A DNA stretch of 64,000 nt from Micractinium sp. NFX-FRZ (GCA_029339195.1 JAPTJF010000107.1:1-64000), one strand, 5' to 3'. Counted from the first letter of the stretch, positions 12,201 through 24,100 are shown. Program-made: numbers and translations. The notes: generated by a model not told the origin, from the letters alone.

Positions 12201-15027
12201 GGCGCAGAGGCGCGAGCATGAGGAGCGCCTGCGCCGGCGGCAGGAGCAGCGGGAGACGCGGGTGGCGCCCCTGAGCAGCTCGCCGGCGGGGCGGGGCGGC
12301 GGGGATGAGGGGGAGGCGGGGGGGCAGCGGGGTCGGTGGCAGCGGCTGCAGGCGGCGGAGGAGGAGGAGGCGGGGGCGGAGGAAGGGGCGCGGCAGGCGG
12401 CGGCGGTGGCGACGGGCGCCGCAAGCGTGGGAGCACGCATGCAGCAGGCAGCAGAGGGCGCTGCGGCAAGCGAGGAGCAGCGCCGTGGCCTGCTGCCCGG
12501 CGGCGCCGACAGCAGCAGCGGCGGCGGCGGTGGCGGGGTGGCGGCGGGGCGCGAGGTCAGCCCGCTGCGGGTGCCGCCCGGGCTGGCGCCGATCCGCACC
12601 TCAGAAGGGGAAGGAGAATTGGCCGACCTGCCTCTCCATGGCTCTGATGGAGACCTCGAGGCAGGCGCAGGCGCGGGCAACGGCATGCAGCCGCCGTCCG
12701 CCACGGGGCAGCAGCAGCAGCAGCTGGAGCACAAGGCGGGCGGGGAGTCGCCGGCGGCCAGCAGCAGCAGCAGCCCGCGGAGCCGGCAGCAGCAGGTGGG
12801 GTCTGCCCGCCAGGGGGAGGGCGAGGCCGGGTTCTGGCGGACGCTAAGAGATATGATTGGAGACATACACATTGTGGCCTGCGGGCCCGAGCGCCAGGCG
12901 CTGCTGGTGGGTGGGTGGCAGGGGCGAGCGTGGGCTGGCGGGGCGTGTGCTGGTGCTGACATGGCAGGAAAGGGCATGGCGGGGGCGTGTGCTGTGTGTT
13001 GATCGCAGCATGAAAGGGGCGGCCACCCCTGCCAGCCAGCTGCCAGGGGAGCGCTCCTTTCGGGGCGACATCGCACCGATGCTGCACCTGCGCCTAGCAG
13101 CTGTCCCGTGCTGGCAGCAGCAGCCGCAGCAGCAGGCCACTTGTGCGCTCCCCCAACCCCCTGCTGCAGCCCAAATCCCCGCTCTCGCCCCGCAGCCCCC
13201 ACATCTCTCCCTCCTCCCTCTCCCTCTCCCACCCACACCTCTACCTGACTGCCTGCCTACCTACCTGCAGATGTCTCTCTGGCTTGCTTTCTTCAACCAA
13301 GCATTTGCCTCCACATCAATCATCAACTACGCACCCCAGGTGAGCTGAGAGACGCTCGGCATGCTCTGCCGGCCATGCACGCCAGCTCGCTTGCCTTGCC
13401 AGCTGAGAGTATATATTTGCTGGCAGGGAGGTTTGGTAAGCTTCGCAACACGTAAACGATGCTGTCTGCCCAGCCCGTGCTCACTCCCACACATTTGGCG
13501 TCCATGTGTGCCCCCTGCCGCAGGTGCTGGAGCGGGCAGGCGTGGAGAGCCACTCAGCGGCCGCGCTGCTGTCATCCACAGTCGGTGGCAGCAAGGTGAG
13601 GGGCCCACTCGCGTGCTGCACCCCACCAGCGTTTTCCCCCGGCACAGCGCCTGTCTCCCCACCTCCCTGCATGCCCGCACATCTCTCCGCCTCCCTGCCT
13701 CAGCTGGCAGCTGCCTGCGCGCCCCCTGCTGCCGTCATTCAGCGCCCCGCTCCCCCTGCTCACCACCCGGCCGCCCACCTGCCATCCTGTGTGCCACCCC
13801 CCTTGCCACACCACAGATGCTGGGCGTGATGCTGTCCTTCTTCCTGGTCGACTCCCTGGGCCGCCGCCCGCTGCTGCTGTGGGGCAGCCTGGGCTGCGCT
13901 CTGTCGCTGGTGGCCCTCGCCGCCGCCGACTGGCTCGCCCTGCGAGCCTTCCTGGTGGCCAGCATGTGCGCCTTCATCTTTGCTTTCAGGTGGGTAGGGT
14001 GAGGAACTGTAGAGGGTGTGTGGGTGAGGCTGTGGGAGTTCTGAGCGGGCGGGGTGGTTGGCAAGGGGGGCCACGGAGGGCAGGACTCCCAACACTGCTC
14101 AGCATGAGCCTGAGCCCTCTCCCTGACTTCCACCCCTGGTGCCCTGCTCTCCTCCCCCGCCTGCAGCGTCTCCTCCTGCCCTTGCAGGCGTATTGGGCCC
14201 ACACTGTATTCGGGCACAACTCCCGGTCTGAGCTGGCGCCCACCCCTGACCCACTCTTCCCCTGCCCCCCTCCCACCTCCCGCCTCCCTGCCTGCAGCGT
14301 CTCCTGGGCCGGCGTGTTCTGGGTGCTGCTCTCCGAGCTGTTCAGCATGAGCGCCAAGTCGCCAGCCGCCTCTGCCGCCACCGCCACCCTCTTCCTCACG
14401 GGTGGGTGGTGGTGTGGGTCTGGGTGGGCAGCAGGGGGCAGCGGCCGGGCCAGGAGGGTGCCCCCACTCGCACACTCAGCAGGGCAGGGGAGAAGGCCGC
14501 TCACCCGGGAGTGCGCAGGCGGACTCTTGCTGCCGGTCTAGCAGGGTCCGGCGCTGGGCGAGCGGGCCCCGCCCACACCCAACTGGCGTCACCCTGCACA
14601 CAGTGCACCACCTGCCACGCTTCCCTCTCCATGCCCCCATCCACGCGCTGCCCCTGCAGGCGCCATTGCCGACACGCTCTTCCTCACCCTGCACAGCTGG
14701 CTGGGGCCCTGGGTCTTCTTGGTGTTTGCCCTGCTGGCAGCGCTGGCCGGCCTCTACGTGGCGGCGGTGGTGCCTGAGACCAAGGGGCGCACGCTGGAGG
14801 CAATGACCCAGGAGAGCAGCAGCCACATGGCCACCTGGCGCAACCAGGGGGCAGCTGGCAGCGGCGGCGGCGGCGGCGGCGGCGGCAAGAGGTGGTGGTG
14901 GCAGCGCCAGAGAGGGGCGCTGGAGCGGCGGGGCCTGCTGCCTGCCGGCGCCGTGCGGAGCGACACGGCAGACTCAGCGGTGGAGCTGCCGCAGCAGGGG
15001 CGGCAGGCAGGCAGCGACAGCCCCTGA
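9232..15027 (+). CDS. MFS sugar-porter family transporter with large central loop
   Basis: Twelve-helix membrane carrier of the sugar porter family. Thirteen exons (9232-9280, 9470-9489, 9647-9751, 10362-10465, 10765-10859, 11271-11417, 11676-11786, 12119-12906, 13271-13339, 13524-13595, 13817-13989, 14298-14401, 14660-15027) give 734 residues. Signatures: GFLFGYDLG in helix 1, HYGRRKAIAIDS, GRVIVGMGIG, PESPRWL near residue 180, DSLGRRPLLL and PETKGRTLE. Exon 8 puts about 263 hydrophilic, Ala/Gly/Glu/Gln-rich residues between helices 6 and 7. This recalls tonoplast sugar transporters, but the loop sequence is not recognisably theirs. The usual QQxxGxN of helix 7 is FFNQAFASTSIINYAPQ. Substrate and membrane are therefore unknown. 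The start lies directly at helix 1, so an upstream exon could be missing. Exon 2 is only 20 nt. Intron 3 carries in-frame 72-bp repeats of the exon 4 acceptor. Confidence 0.9.
10205..10388 (+). repeat. 72-bp in-frame repeat of transporter exon 4 start
   Basis: The stretch 10265-10316 is identical to 10337-10388 over 52 bp, an offset of 72 bp. It includes the splice acceptor and the first codons of exon 4 (GGALMLHYG). A more diverged unit lies around 10205-10240, with a trace near 10130-10160. Because 72 is divisible by three and no stop intervenes, upstream acceptors would give an in-frame insertion of 24 residues per unit. Confidence 0.9.
11992..12143 (+). repeat. Echo of transporter exon 8 acceptor
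   Basis: 11992-12027 repeats the acceptor and first codons of exon 8 (12110-12143). ctgcaggcatgcagc is shared, followed by about 15 diverged bases. Used as an acceptor, the echo would hit a TGA within seven codons, so only the downstream copy works. Confidence 0.75.
14162..14331 (+). repeat. Echo of transporter exon 12 acceptor
   Basis: 14163-14206 resembles 14293-14331. ctgcagcgtctcct is identical, and after a short insertion the pattern ggcgtattggg parallels ggcgtgttctggg of the exon. The second copy is the one used. Confidence 0.65.
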
Positions 15028-15164
15028 TCGCCTGCTCTCCGCACACACTCCGGCAGGCCTCCTTCTGGCACGGCGAAACGCGTGTCTGTACACTGCTTCT
15101 GTTCCTTGCTCTCCCGGCTTCCTGTGTGCCCTTCAGTGCATTTGCTTCCAGCCGCTTCAGATGA

Positions 15165-15169
15165 TGTAA
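15165..15169 (+). terminator. Poly(A) signal TGTAA of the transporter
   Basis: TGTAA about 140 nt past the transporter stop, in the 322-bp interval shared with the convergent gene at 15350-17064. Consistent with the green-algal signal. Confidence 0.55.
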
Positions 15170-15239
15170 TCCCCACTCCACTCCAGCTGAACACACACAC
15201 ACATGTATACACTGCTCTGGTGGCCTGCTTACTCTCTAG

Positions 15240-15244
15240 TTACA
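15240..15244 (-). terminator. Poly(A) signal TGTAA of the convergent membrane-protein gene
   Basis: TGTAA on the minus strand, about 106 nt past the stop at 15350. With the plus-strand signal at 15165, the two convergent transcripts would have abutting or slightly overlapping 3' ends. Confidence 0.55.
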
Positions 15245-15349
15245 TAGTACAGCACATGCCACCGCTGAGCCAGCCGGCCGGCTCAAGGTGCCTCACACTC
15301 TATCATACAGCATACTTATTAGTCTACCAATACATGCGGGCGGGGGCGC

Positions 15350-17064
15350 CTAATCATCCTCGCCGTCACTTTCCTGGTTGTTCAGCCCCACCGCCAGCCC
15401 GTCGTCATCCAACCGCAGCACCAGCAGCGGCTGGCCCAGCGGCGCCCCCGCCCCAAACTGCGCCTCAAACGCCTCCGTCCCCGGGTACACAGTCCCCGAG
15501 TCCGCCGCCGCTGCCGCCTCCCAGTCCTCCACCTGCAGGCAGGCAGGCAGGCAGGGGCAGGGGAGCGCCAGTTGGAGCAGGCAGCGTTTCCAGGGCAGCG
15601 CATGTTGGGGCACCTGCAGCTGGTGGGGCTCTCTTTTGGGTGGGTGGGAGGAGACGAGGAGGCACGCGCTGCCGCCACGCACTGCCAGGCCCTGCCACAC
15701 GCACATACAGGCAGAGCGCTGCGTTCACATTGCCGCCTGCACCCATCCCCCCTTGCCCTTCCCGCGAACGCGCCTGGATGGTGGCGCTGCCGGCGGTGGT
15801 GTTGAGCGTGAGCCCCTTGACCTCCAGGGAGATGCCCCAGCGGGAGGCGCTGCCCGCCGGCGTGAAGGTCAGCTGCGCCTGTGCGTCGGCAAAGGAGCGC
15901 GGGTGCTTCTCCATCAGCGCTGCCAGCGAGTCTTCGGTCACCTGGGGGGCGTGGTCCTCCTTGCCCAGGCACACCAGGGTGGCGGGGTCCCGCACCTGCC
16001 AGGGGGAGAGGCGGGAGTTGTGGAGGCATAAGTCAGGTATGGGCGAATGCCTGCAGCGCTGACTTGCCGCGGGCTTGGGCGTGCTTGGCAACAGCACACG
16101 CACAGCACGGAGCGTTGACTGCAAGTTTGTCACACATGCACAGCGCCCCAGCCGATCCTTGCATGTGCATGCTATGTTCTGCGCCGCTGTCAGCAGGCCT
16201 GCCCCCCTGCAGCAGCTCAGCCCACTCACCGCGGTCAGGGTGAGGGAGGCGGGCCCGGCGGCGGCGCTGGCAGCGGTGAGCAGCAGCGTGCACCCCGTCT
16301 CCTCCCACTGGTCGTGGTGTGCGATGAACAGGATGAAGAATACCAGCGCCAAAATGCCGGAAACGACTGAGAAGAGGACGCTACACACAGGCACAGAGGC
16401 CTGAGACGTGATCAGCGCCAGTGGCGAGCGCCGTGCGCCGCGCGCCCCCTCCTCTCCCTCTGCGCCTTCGCCCGCCTCTGCGCCCGCCTCTGCATCCGCA
16501 AACGGCCTCCAGCCGGCGCCCCCCGTACTGGTTGACACCGGAGGAGGAGGGTCAGAGGGCTGAGACAGCGGCGGCGGCAGCAGGCTGGCGCTGCTGGCCG
16601 CCCGCCCGCTGGCGGCCAACAGGCTGAAGCTTGCGGGGCGGGATGCCTTGCCGCCCTTGACGGCGGGTGCATCAGTCCCATCAAAGGCAGCGTGCTGCTT
16701 GTGTGCCGGCTGGGTGTGCTGCTGCACGTGCGGAGACGGCGGCTGAGAGGAGATATCCAGCAGGAAGGCACCGCCCTTGGCCGCCGTCTGAGCCGCCGCG
16801 GCAGTTTTGGAGGCCGACCGCGCCGCCGCCGGACTGCTGCCTCCGATGTCGGTGCTACATGATAGCTGCAAGGACATCAAAGCGGCGGGTGGGTGAGAAA
16901 GGAGCGGTCAGCGGGCCGCATGGCTGAATGCCGCCCACCCAGAGGCTCACCTGCCCGTAGCCTGCGGTCAGTGGGGCATCAATCTGTATGTCATCGAAGC
17001 CATCGTCAATGTCGGAGGCAGTGGGGGTGCCCGTCTGCTGATCCATCGCGCCCGACGAGTTCAT
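15350..17064 (-). CDS. Orphan single-pass membrane protein
   Basis: Not recognised as a known family. Four exons (17064-16951, 16865-16230, 15995-15774, 15532-15350) join to 384 residues. Residues 1-195 are low-complexity (Ala, Ser, Pro, Gln) with an acidic stretch just before the membrane. A single hydrophobic segment lies at about 197-219 (SVLFSVVSGILALVFFILF). The remaining 165 residues (VRDPATLVCLGKEDHAP, ISLEVKGLTLNT, ending NNQESDGEDD) look like a small folded, partly beta domain. Topology by the acidic N-terminal flank is uncertain. The third intron only fits the frame with a GC donor (CAG|GC) rather than GT. A LEA-2-like or syntaxin-like layout was considered, but no motif supports either. 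Confidence 0.75.
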
Positions 17065-18110
17065 AGCTAGCTAGCTAGTGCCTCCCCGCTAGTGCGATGT
17101 CAGAAATATCCTAGGGCGACAGCGTGACAGGGGGGTGCAGTGCGCCGATGGCAGGCATGGGCGGAGGTGTCCTGCGGTTACTGCATGCTAGCGCCGCCGC
17201 CGGGCGGTTACCTCTCCGCCGGAGCCGCTGCCCAAAGATGTTACCGAGGTAAGTCATGGGAAGTCTACCCCACCCGACTTAGGGTAGAAGCCTTGTGGGG
17301 GACCTGTCACTATAGAGCTCCTCAAGGCGGCAGCGCGGATGCTGGTGGCGCTGGCGCCGGGCCTGCGGCGCATGGCAACATCAGCAGGCAGGCAGAGCTT
17401 GCACGCAAGTCGCGATCTTCTTAATGGCCATGTTTTGGAAGAACAGCGCTGATACGGACTCACAGGAATGACCCATGGCATCCCCTCACCTCTGCCCGTG
17501 GCCACCGCCCCACTTGCTTGTTGAGAGCGCCCGTGGACGTTTGCTGCCGCACCCGTCTATGAGCGTATGCTCCGCATTGCAGGGGAGCACGTGAGGTGTA
17601 CCACAACTGTCACAATATGCTTGTAAGTGAAGAGGTGTTTGCTTTGATGAGCTCAAAGGGGCACATGTTGCGGCATGTGGCATGCACGGTTGCGCATGTG
17701 AGGCAGCGGGCAGCATGCGGCGGCAGCTTCCACCAGCAGCTGCCATCTACAATAGCCGAGCCGCTCGAAGCGCATTGGTGTCTTGGTGTAGCCGTGCTCA
17801 ATCGGTGTCGTGAGACACGCCGTTCAGCCACGTGATACCTTTCGTTGTGGGAAGTCAAGCCCCGCAGCACCCGGACCCTGTCGGCCTCCGCTCCGCTGCT
17901 CACATCAGCCCTTGCAGGCCGATTGCTGGCGTTTTAGCGCGCCGGGGAGGTGCGCTGTGACCGCATCCTGTGCACAGCCGACCCGCCGCCACAACTGCGA
18001 GCGCACTCCTGCGGGCTTGCGGCAATTACAAATCCCCCTTCAGGTTTGCCTGCCTGCAGCATCTTCCGCAAGTTCACTTCAACCGCCCACATCCTGAAAA
18101 CACTCAAAGC
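17065..18110. other. Divergent intergenic region
   Basis: About 1.05 kb between the minus-strand membrane-protein start and the plus-strand beta-helix start. It should contain both promoters and 5' UTRs. GC content is visibly lower than in the exons. No conserved ORF, repeat or RNA gene was found. A short gene without recognisable homologs cannot be excluded. Confidence 0.5.
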
Positions 18111-21100
18111 ATGCCGGCAGCCTCTTGGCACCTTTGGCTGTGCTCCATGGCCATTTTAGCGGCAAGGCAAGGCGCCAGCCTGCGCCGCTGTCCCACCCAC
18201 CGGCCGCCATACCAACGCCTGCTCCTGCCTGCCTTTCTGTGCGTGCCGACGCACACGCTCCCTGCCCGCCTTTCTGTGCATGAAGACGCACACGCTGCCG
18301 CCTGCCTGCACCCACACCCCTGATCCCCACCCCTGGCTCTTCCCCCCCACCCCACAGCCTGCTCCCCGCCGTTGCGGCTCGCACCACCGCAGTGTCCCTG
18401 CCAGATGGCAAGCCCTATGCCATTGGCAAGCTCAACAACGTGGCACACATCTGGGTCGACCCGACCAGGGGCGTGGATGGCGGCAGGCGCGGCACGGCGG
18501 CAGCGCCCCTCAAAACCTTCACGGCCGCTTGGGCCAGGGTGAGCGCCTGCGCGGAAGGAGGGCCAGGTCGGGGCTGTCTGTGTGGGCCCCGGGTGGTCAT
18601 GGAACAGGCAGCGCCGCTGAGGACCTTCACTGCTGCCTGGGCTCAGGCGCGTGCCTGCGTGGGGCGGCCCTGGGGGCAGGTCTGGCTCTCTGCCATGCCA
18701 GTATGGGCACGTGGGCAGCACAGCCAGGCAGGTTCGACCCAGCAGGGCACTGCACCTGTGCCGTCCCACTCGAAATCCACCGGCATGACGGCTGTGGCCC
18801 CCGCGTGCCAGCCGCTAGCTGCTCCTGCTTGCCTGCAGTCTGGGCGGTGCCCGATGCCCTGGGCGTGCAGCTTCAGGGCCGGCCAAACCCGACCCATCCC
18901 TCACACATCCACCGCCAGCCTGGGCCATACTCGACTTTCAAGGCTGCTGCCGCTGCTGTCGTTGTGTGTGGTGCAGGTGCCGGCCAAGCCGGGCCGCCCC
19001 TACCACATCCACATCCAACCCGGGGTGTTCAGTCAGGTCGTCACAGAGGCAAGCGAGGACTACTCTCAGGGTAGGTGCATGCGGTCGGCTGCCATGCGCA
19101 CTGCAATGTGCTGCTCCTGCTTGAGGGGCCCGACCCGCTTCCGCACATTGAGCAGCCTGGAGCAGGGCATTCATTCCAATGCTCATATGAGCATTGGAAT
19201 GCGCAGGGAAGCTGCAACTGCCCAGCCTGTGCTGCATCGAATCATGCCTGCACCGACCCTGCCTCTCCCAGCGCAGCCGCCCACCCGGCCCCAAACTAGC
19301 AAGCTGCCCAGCCACTATGAGGGCAGGCAGGGCAGCTGTGCCAGCCCCAATGTTGCACACATTGGCGTGCATGCACCGTTGTCCATCTGCAGTACCGGAG
19401 TGGCTGGAGAACAAGAGGGGCAGCTACGTTAGCCCCGTCATCATTGAAGCAGTCCGGCCTGGCACGGTCACCTTCAAGGCCTTCCTCAACATCCGCTTTT
19501 GCAGGCACGGATTTTTGCACATCCCGTGACTTTCACTCATCCAGACAACATGCTGCGCCTGGCTGCCCAGCTGCCTGCACGCCTGCACGCCCGCCTGCCT
19601 CTCCACCCAAGTGGCTACCTCTTGGCTGTTGGGGTGGGGTTGGCTGTTGGGGGGAGGGGGGAGTGTGTTGGCAGGCCATGCTCATCCTCGAAATCTCTGC
19701 ACTCAGCCCCTGCTTTGGCTGCCCGCCTGCGCATGCCTCTCCCCTGCACCCATTAATGGGTGCTGATCTCGTTTCATCGGTGCTGACGTCGTGCCGTAAT
19801 CATACACGCCCAACACTTCGCCCCTGCAGCTACCTGTACTGGATTGGGTTGAAAATCGACTTTCCGGGAGACATTAACGGCGACCACCCGTTTCACTGCG
19901 AAGGCAAGCTGTTTTAATCTGAACGTGCCCCTTCCTTGCCTCCAATGACACTGCAAAGACAAGCCGCACTGCAGCCCATGACGTGGCAGCCAGGTTTTTC
20001 TAGCAGCTGCTGGTGCTGCCGCCGCTGTTGCCGCCGCTGTCGCCGCCGCTGCTGATGCTGCTCCTGCTGCTGCTGTACTGTGAATGATGGGCACACCAGA
20101 CCGAATTCGATGGCCATTGCCAGTGCCAGCCTGCCTCCGCGCTTGCGTGTGCAGGCTGCGTTGGGCTGCTGCTACGAAACCTGGTTGTCCGGGGCAGCGC
20201 GAGCGGTGCCCTCAAGACACGGGTGAGGCTGCTGCGCGTTAAGCGGGAGGTCGCCACCAGGTGCCATGCTGGCAGCGCAGCTACTGCCTGCACCCCACCA
20301 GTCTGCTCCTCTCCTGGGAGATCCGACATGTGACCTCTGTAGCTGATGTCCCAGGCAGCGTGTGCCTGCAAACTGCCTCCCCCTGCGGCTGTTCGTTGTG
20401 TGGGTGGGTGGGAGGCCCAGTCCTCCTGGCACCGTCGGCCGGATGCCTGCTCCTCTCCTGCGGGTCGGCGCAAGATAGCACGTCGTTTTCTCTTGTTGGC
20501 AACAGCCAGCGCCCCCCTCCTCGGGTCCGGTGCACCCCTGCCTCGCCCCCTCCCCCACCTGCAGCAAGCAGGCAAGCTGAGCCAGAGCCTGGATGCGTTG
20601 TGTGCCTTGGGGTTCACGTCAGGCAGCTGCCAACACTGTCGGGTGCCTGTGCCCATTCGCCTCCCCCCCGCAGGAGGCAGTGAAGCTGAACCAGTGCCAG
20701 GGGGTGTACATCGAGGGCTGTGACATTGGGGTGGCCACAGACAACGCCATTGATGCGGTGGCAGTGCAGGTGTTCTTTGAACGTTGCACTTTCCACTTTC
20801 CACCTCCTGATCGTGCCCATGTCTGCGCCTGTGGCAGGGTTGGCATTGCAGTGTGGCGCACATGGCAGCAGGCGTGTGTGAAAGCCGCGGGGCATCACCT
20901 CCCGCAACCCTTCGCCCCCCGCCGGGTTGCCTGCCCTCCACCGTTTCCCCCGCCGCAGTATGGCCACATCATTCGCTCCCACCTGCACACCGTGGGCTTT
21001 GGAGTCTATGTGAAGGGAGGCAGCGCCTACATCCTCATCTCAGGCAACCGGGTGCATCACACCGGGGAGCTGGGCATCGCTGCCGGGTTTGACACGGGTG

Positions 21101-24100
21101 GGTAGAGGGTCCAGGTGTGGGCCGGCGCCTGGGGGCGGGCGACAGCCATGCCGGCGCACGGGTGGGTGCCAGTCTGTCTTCATCACTCTGGTTGGGCTGT
21201 CCGCAGACATGCACGTGCCCGCTTGTGTGCACCCCCGCTGCCACCTGCTGCTGCTCCACTGTGAGGCAGCAGGGGTGTGCATCTGGGCGCTGCGCCAGGG
21301 GTACTACATTGGACAGCTTGGGCGGTCAGCGGCAGCTGCGTACCAACTCGTCTGCTGCTCTGGCAGGCAAGCACGTGTGCGCATGCTCACAGCTGCTGCG
21401 ATGTCCTGAGCTGCATGCAGGGCTGGAGTGGATGGTGCAGCCATGGGTGCGGTATGAGGCTTATGACATCAGGGTGAGTGGCCCAGCAGGGCATGGGGCG
21501 AGCTAGGCTGGGCGGGTGAACTGCCATTTGAACGCCCCACGGCAAACTTCTCCCTCCCCTGTGCTGATCCCGACTGTCACCCCGCCTGCAGTTTGTGAAA
21601 AACGAAGAAAAAACTGCCCCGTCACCCAACAACAACCGTCCACTCCCTGGACGATGCCCCAGCCATGTCTTGTGTGTTGGCGCCTGCATCACCCCCGACT
21701 TTCTTTTCTTTTTTCAAACGAAGCCCGCCTGCAGATTGTGAACAATCTGATCTACAGCATAGACGACGCCCCCGGCATCTCTGTGTATGGCGGCTACAAC
21801 GTGCTCGTGGCGCACAACACGCTGTGGAGCGTGGGCGCCCGCTCCGCCCTGTTCGGCGTCTACCAGGGGCGCCGCACCTGCGACGGTGGGTTGAGCGTGG
21901 CGTCACGTTTTCCTCCATCAATCGCAACCTGTGCTCTGTGTGGTTGGCGCACCAACCAGGGGCGCCGCACCTGCGACGGTGGGCGACGCACCTGCGACGT
22001 GTTCATTATCAATCCGAACCTGCGCTCTGTTTGTGTGGTTGGCGCACCAACCAGGGGCGCCGCACCTGCAACGGTGGGTCCTGGCTGACATTTGTGGGCA
22101 TTTGTTCAAGCTGTTGTTTGGCGTTGGCCAGGGGCGCCAGCGTGGCGTATGAGGTGGCATGGGGTGGGGTGGGTGGCGGGATGGGTGGGTGGGTGGTCTG
22201 GAGAGGGCCGCAGGGCCTGGCCAAGGGTCATGCACAGGAAGCGGTGAGGTGCCCGCACGGCCAGCGCCCTGCTGCAATGCATGCACAGCCTGGGGGGTGA
22301 GCCACGCAGGATTGGGCATCTTGAGCTCGAGCAGCAGAGCTTGAGCGGCCCTCTGCCTTGTGGGCTCCTTCCCTGCAGGCGAGATCGACAGACGGTGCAC
22401 CCAGCTGTTCAAAAAGGGGGCCTGGGGCCCGCCCGGGCGGCCAATCGTGGAGTGGGCGATGGAGCGGCTGCCCAACAGCAACGTCATCATCGCTAACAAC
22501 CTGGTGGTCAACCCGGCAGGCTACGTGTCGGATGTGAGCTGGCGCCAGCGGGGTGGCGTCCGCCACCCTGGCAGCTGCATGCATGGTCAGCGCCGGCGTA
22601 ACAGCCACACCCAGCAGCCCTGCCCTTGACGATAAGTCAAGTGTTTGGTGCTGGCAGGGGCTGCCCCTCTGTACAATGCTGTTGGGCCTGCTGGGCCTGC
22701 TGGGCCTGCTGCCAGCGGGCCTGAGCTCATGCGCACAATCCTGCCTGCTGCCACCAACCATATGCTCGTGGCCCACCACCCAACCCACCTCCCTTCCATG
22801 CCTTCACACAGAGCGGAGCCTTCTACGTCCCCGAGCCCCTCCCCTACTGCCACGAATACTCCAACACATGCACCAACCCCGCTCCGCCGCTCCCGCAAGG
22901 CCTGCCGCGAGTGGTGCCTGCTGACCAAGGGCTTCTGATCAGGTAGGCGTGACTTTTGTTTGCAGGTCAGAGAGTGCAAGATGACAGCCGCTTGGTTACT
23001 ACTCACTGTGAGGTTCATGGTCAGGCAAGGCTTGGGCAAGGGTGGCGTGCCACCGTGCCAACAAGGCCTCCTGCTTCGCACACACCTAGCTTGCTGGCCT
23101 GCCTGCGTGTCCACCTGCTCGCCCGCCCACCCACCTGTCCGCCGTGCCTGCTCACCTTCCCAACCCGTTCTGCCCGGTGCCCGCCCACCCGCCCAAGTGC
23201 ATGCACCCTGCCCCGCCCACCCTGCCCTGCCCCGCCAACTGCTGGGGTGCACCCTGATCGTGGGCCCGCCCCAGGAGGCGACTCTCTGGAAAGGTTTCAA
23301 TCAAGTCTTCATGGTGCCTGCCTCCTGTGGGCCCCCTAAACCCTACCCCTGCCCTAAACCGCCTAAACCCTAAACCCTAAACCCTAAACCCTAATTCCTA
23401 TCGGTGCAGGGGAAACCTGATCGTGAATGGCCCTCTGGGGGGTGACCCTCTGGACCCCTCTGCCCTCGGCATCAGCAGCGACCCTGGCTATGAAACCGGG
23501 TGCCGCAGCAAGGCGCTCAACCCCGGCTGCTACCCAGAGCAGGTGCCCTGGGGGGGGGCGCTCCTGTTCCGTTTCTGGTCAACTTTTTGTCTACTGCCCT
23601 GCTTGCTGTGGTCAAGGGATTGCCGGTGACACCAGCCCTCAATATGTTCAGCCCTCCCAGTATTTTACTACACTGGCCACCACTCCTCAGTGTGATGGAA
23701 GCCCCTCTGCTGCAGGTGGCGGCCCAGAACGCGATCAACAGCGTGGCGGCGGAGCTGAGCAACCCACAGGGGAATGACTTCAGGTGGCTGCATGCCGCGG
23801 CTTTGCAGCCGTGTCTTACTGGTCGCTCTCAGTGGCCCCGCAAGCCTCATGTCCGCCGGTGCTAGCGGGGGGGCGGGGGCGAGGGAGGCACCGGACCGGC
23901 GAAGGACCCCCTCCCCCCCAGGGGACGAGTTTGGGTCAGCGGTGATGACGTGCCCCAGGGTAGGAAAGCGTGTCCGCTTTTGTACCCTGAGCTGACCTGG
24001 CCCATGGCTGGGGCTCGCAGTGCATCAGGTCGCCCCACGCTGTGCCCTGCCAGCAGACCGCGCATCCCCCAGCCCCTCTCCCCGCTTTCGCCCCTCAACC

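Noticed and set aside
12051..13238. Long minus-strand open frame opposite transporter exon 8
   Set aside because: It is the antisense shadow of the Ala/Gly/Gln-rich coding loop. Its product is Cys/Ser/Pro low-complexity sequence with no family resemblance, and it ends inside the transporter's exon structure.
21592..21667. Real exon of the beta-helix gene starting FVKNEEK
   Set aside because: No acceptable donor in the required phase. Its sequence mirrors the following exon, and skipping it restores a continuous beta-helix coil.
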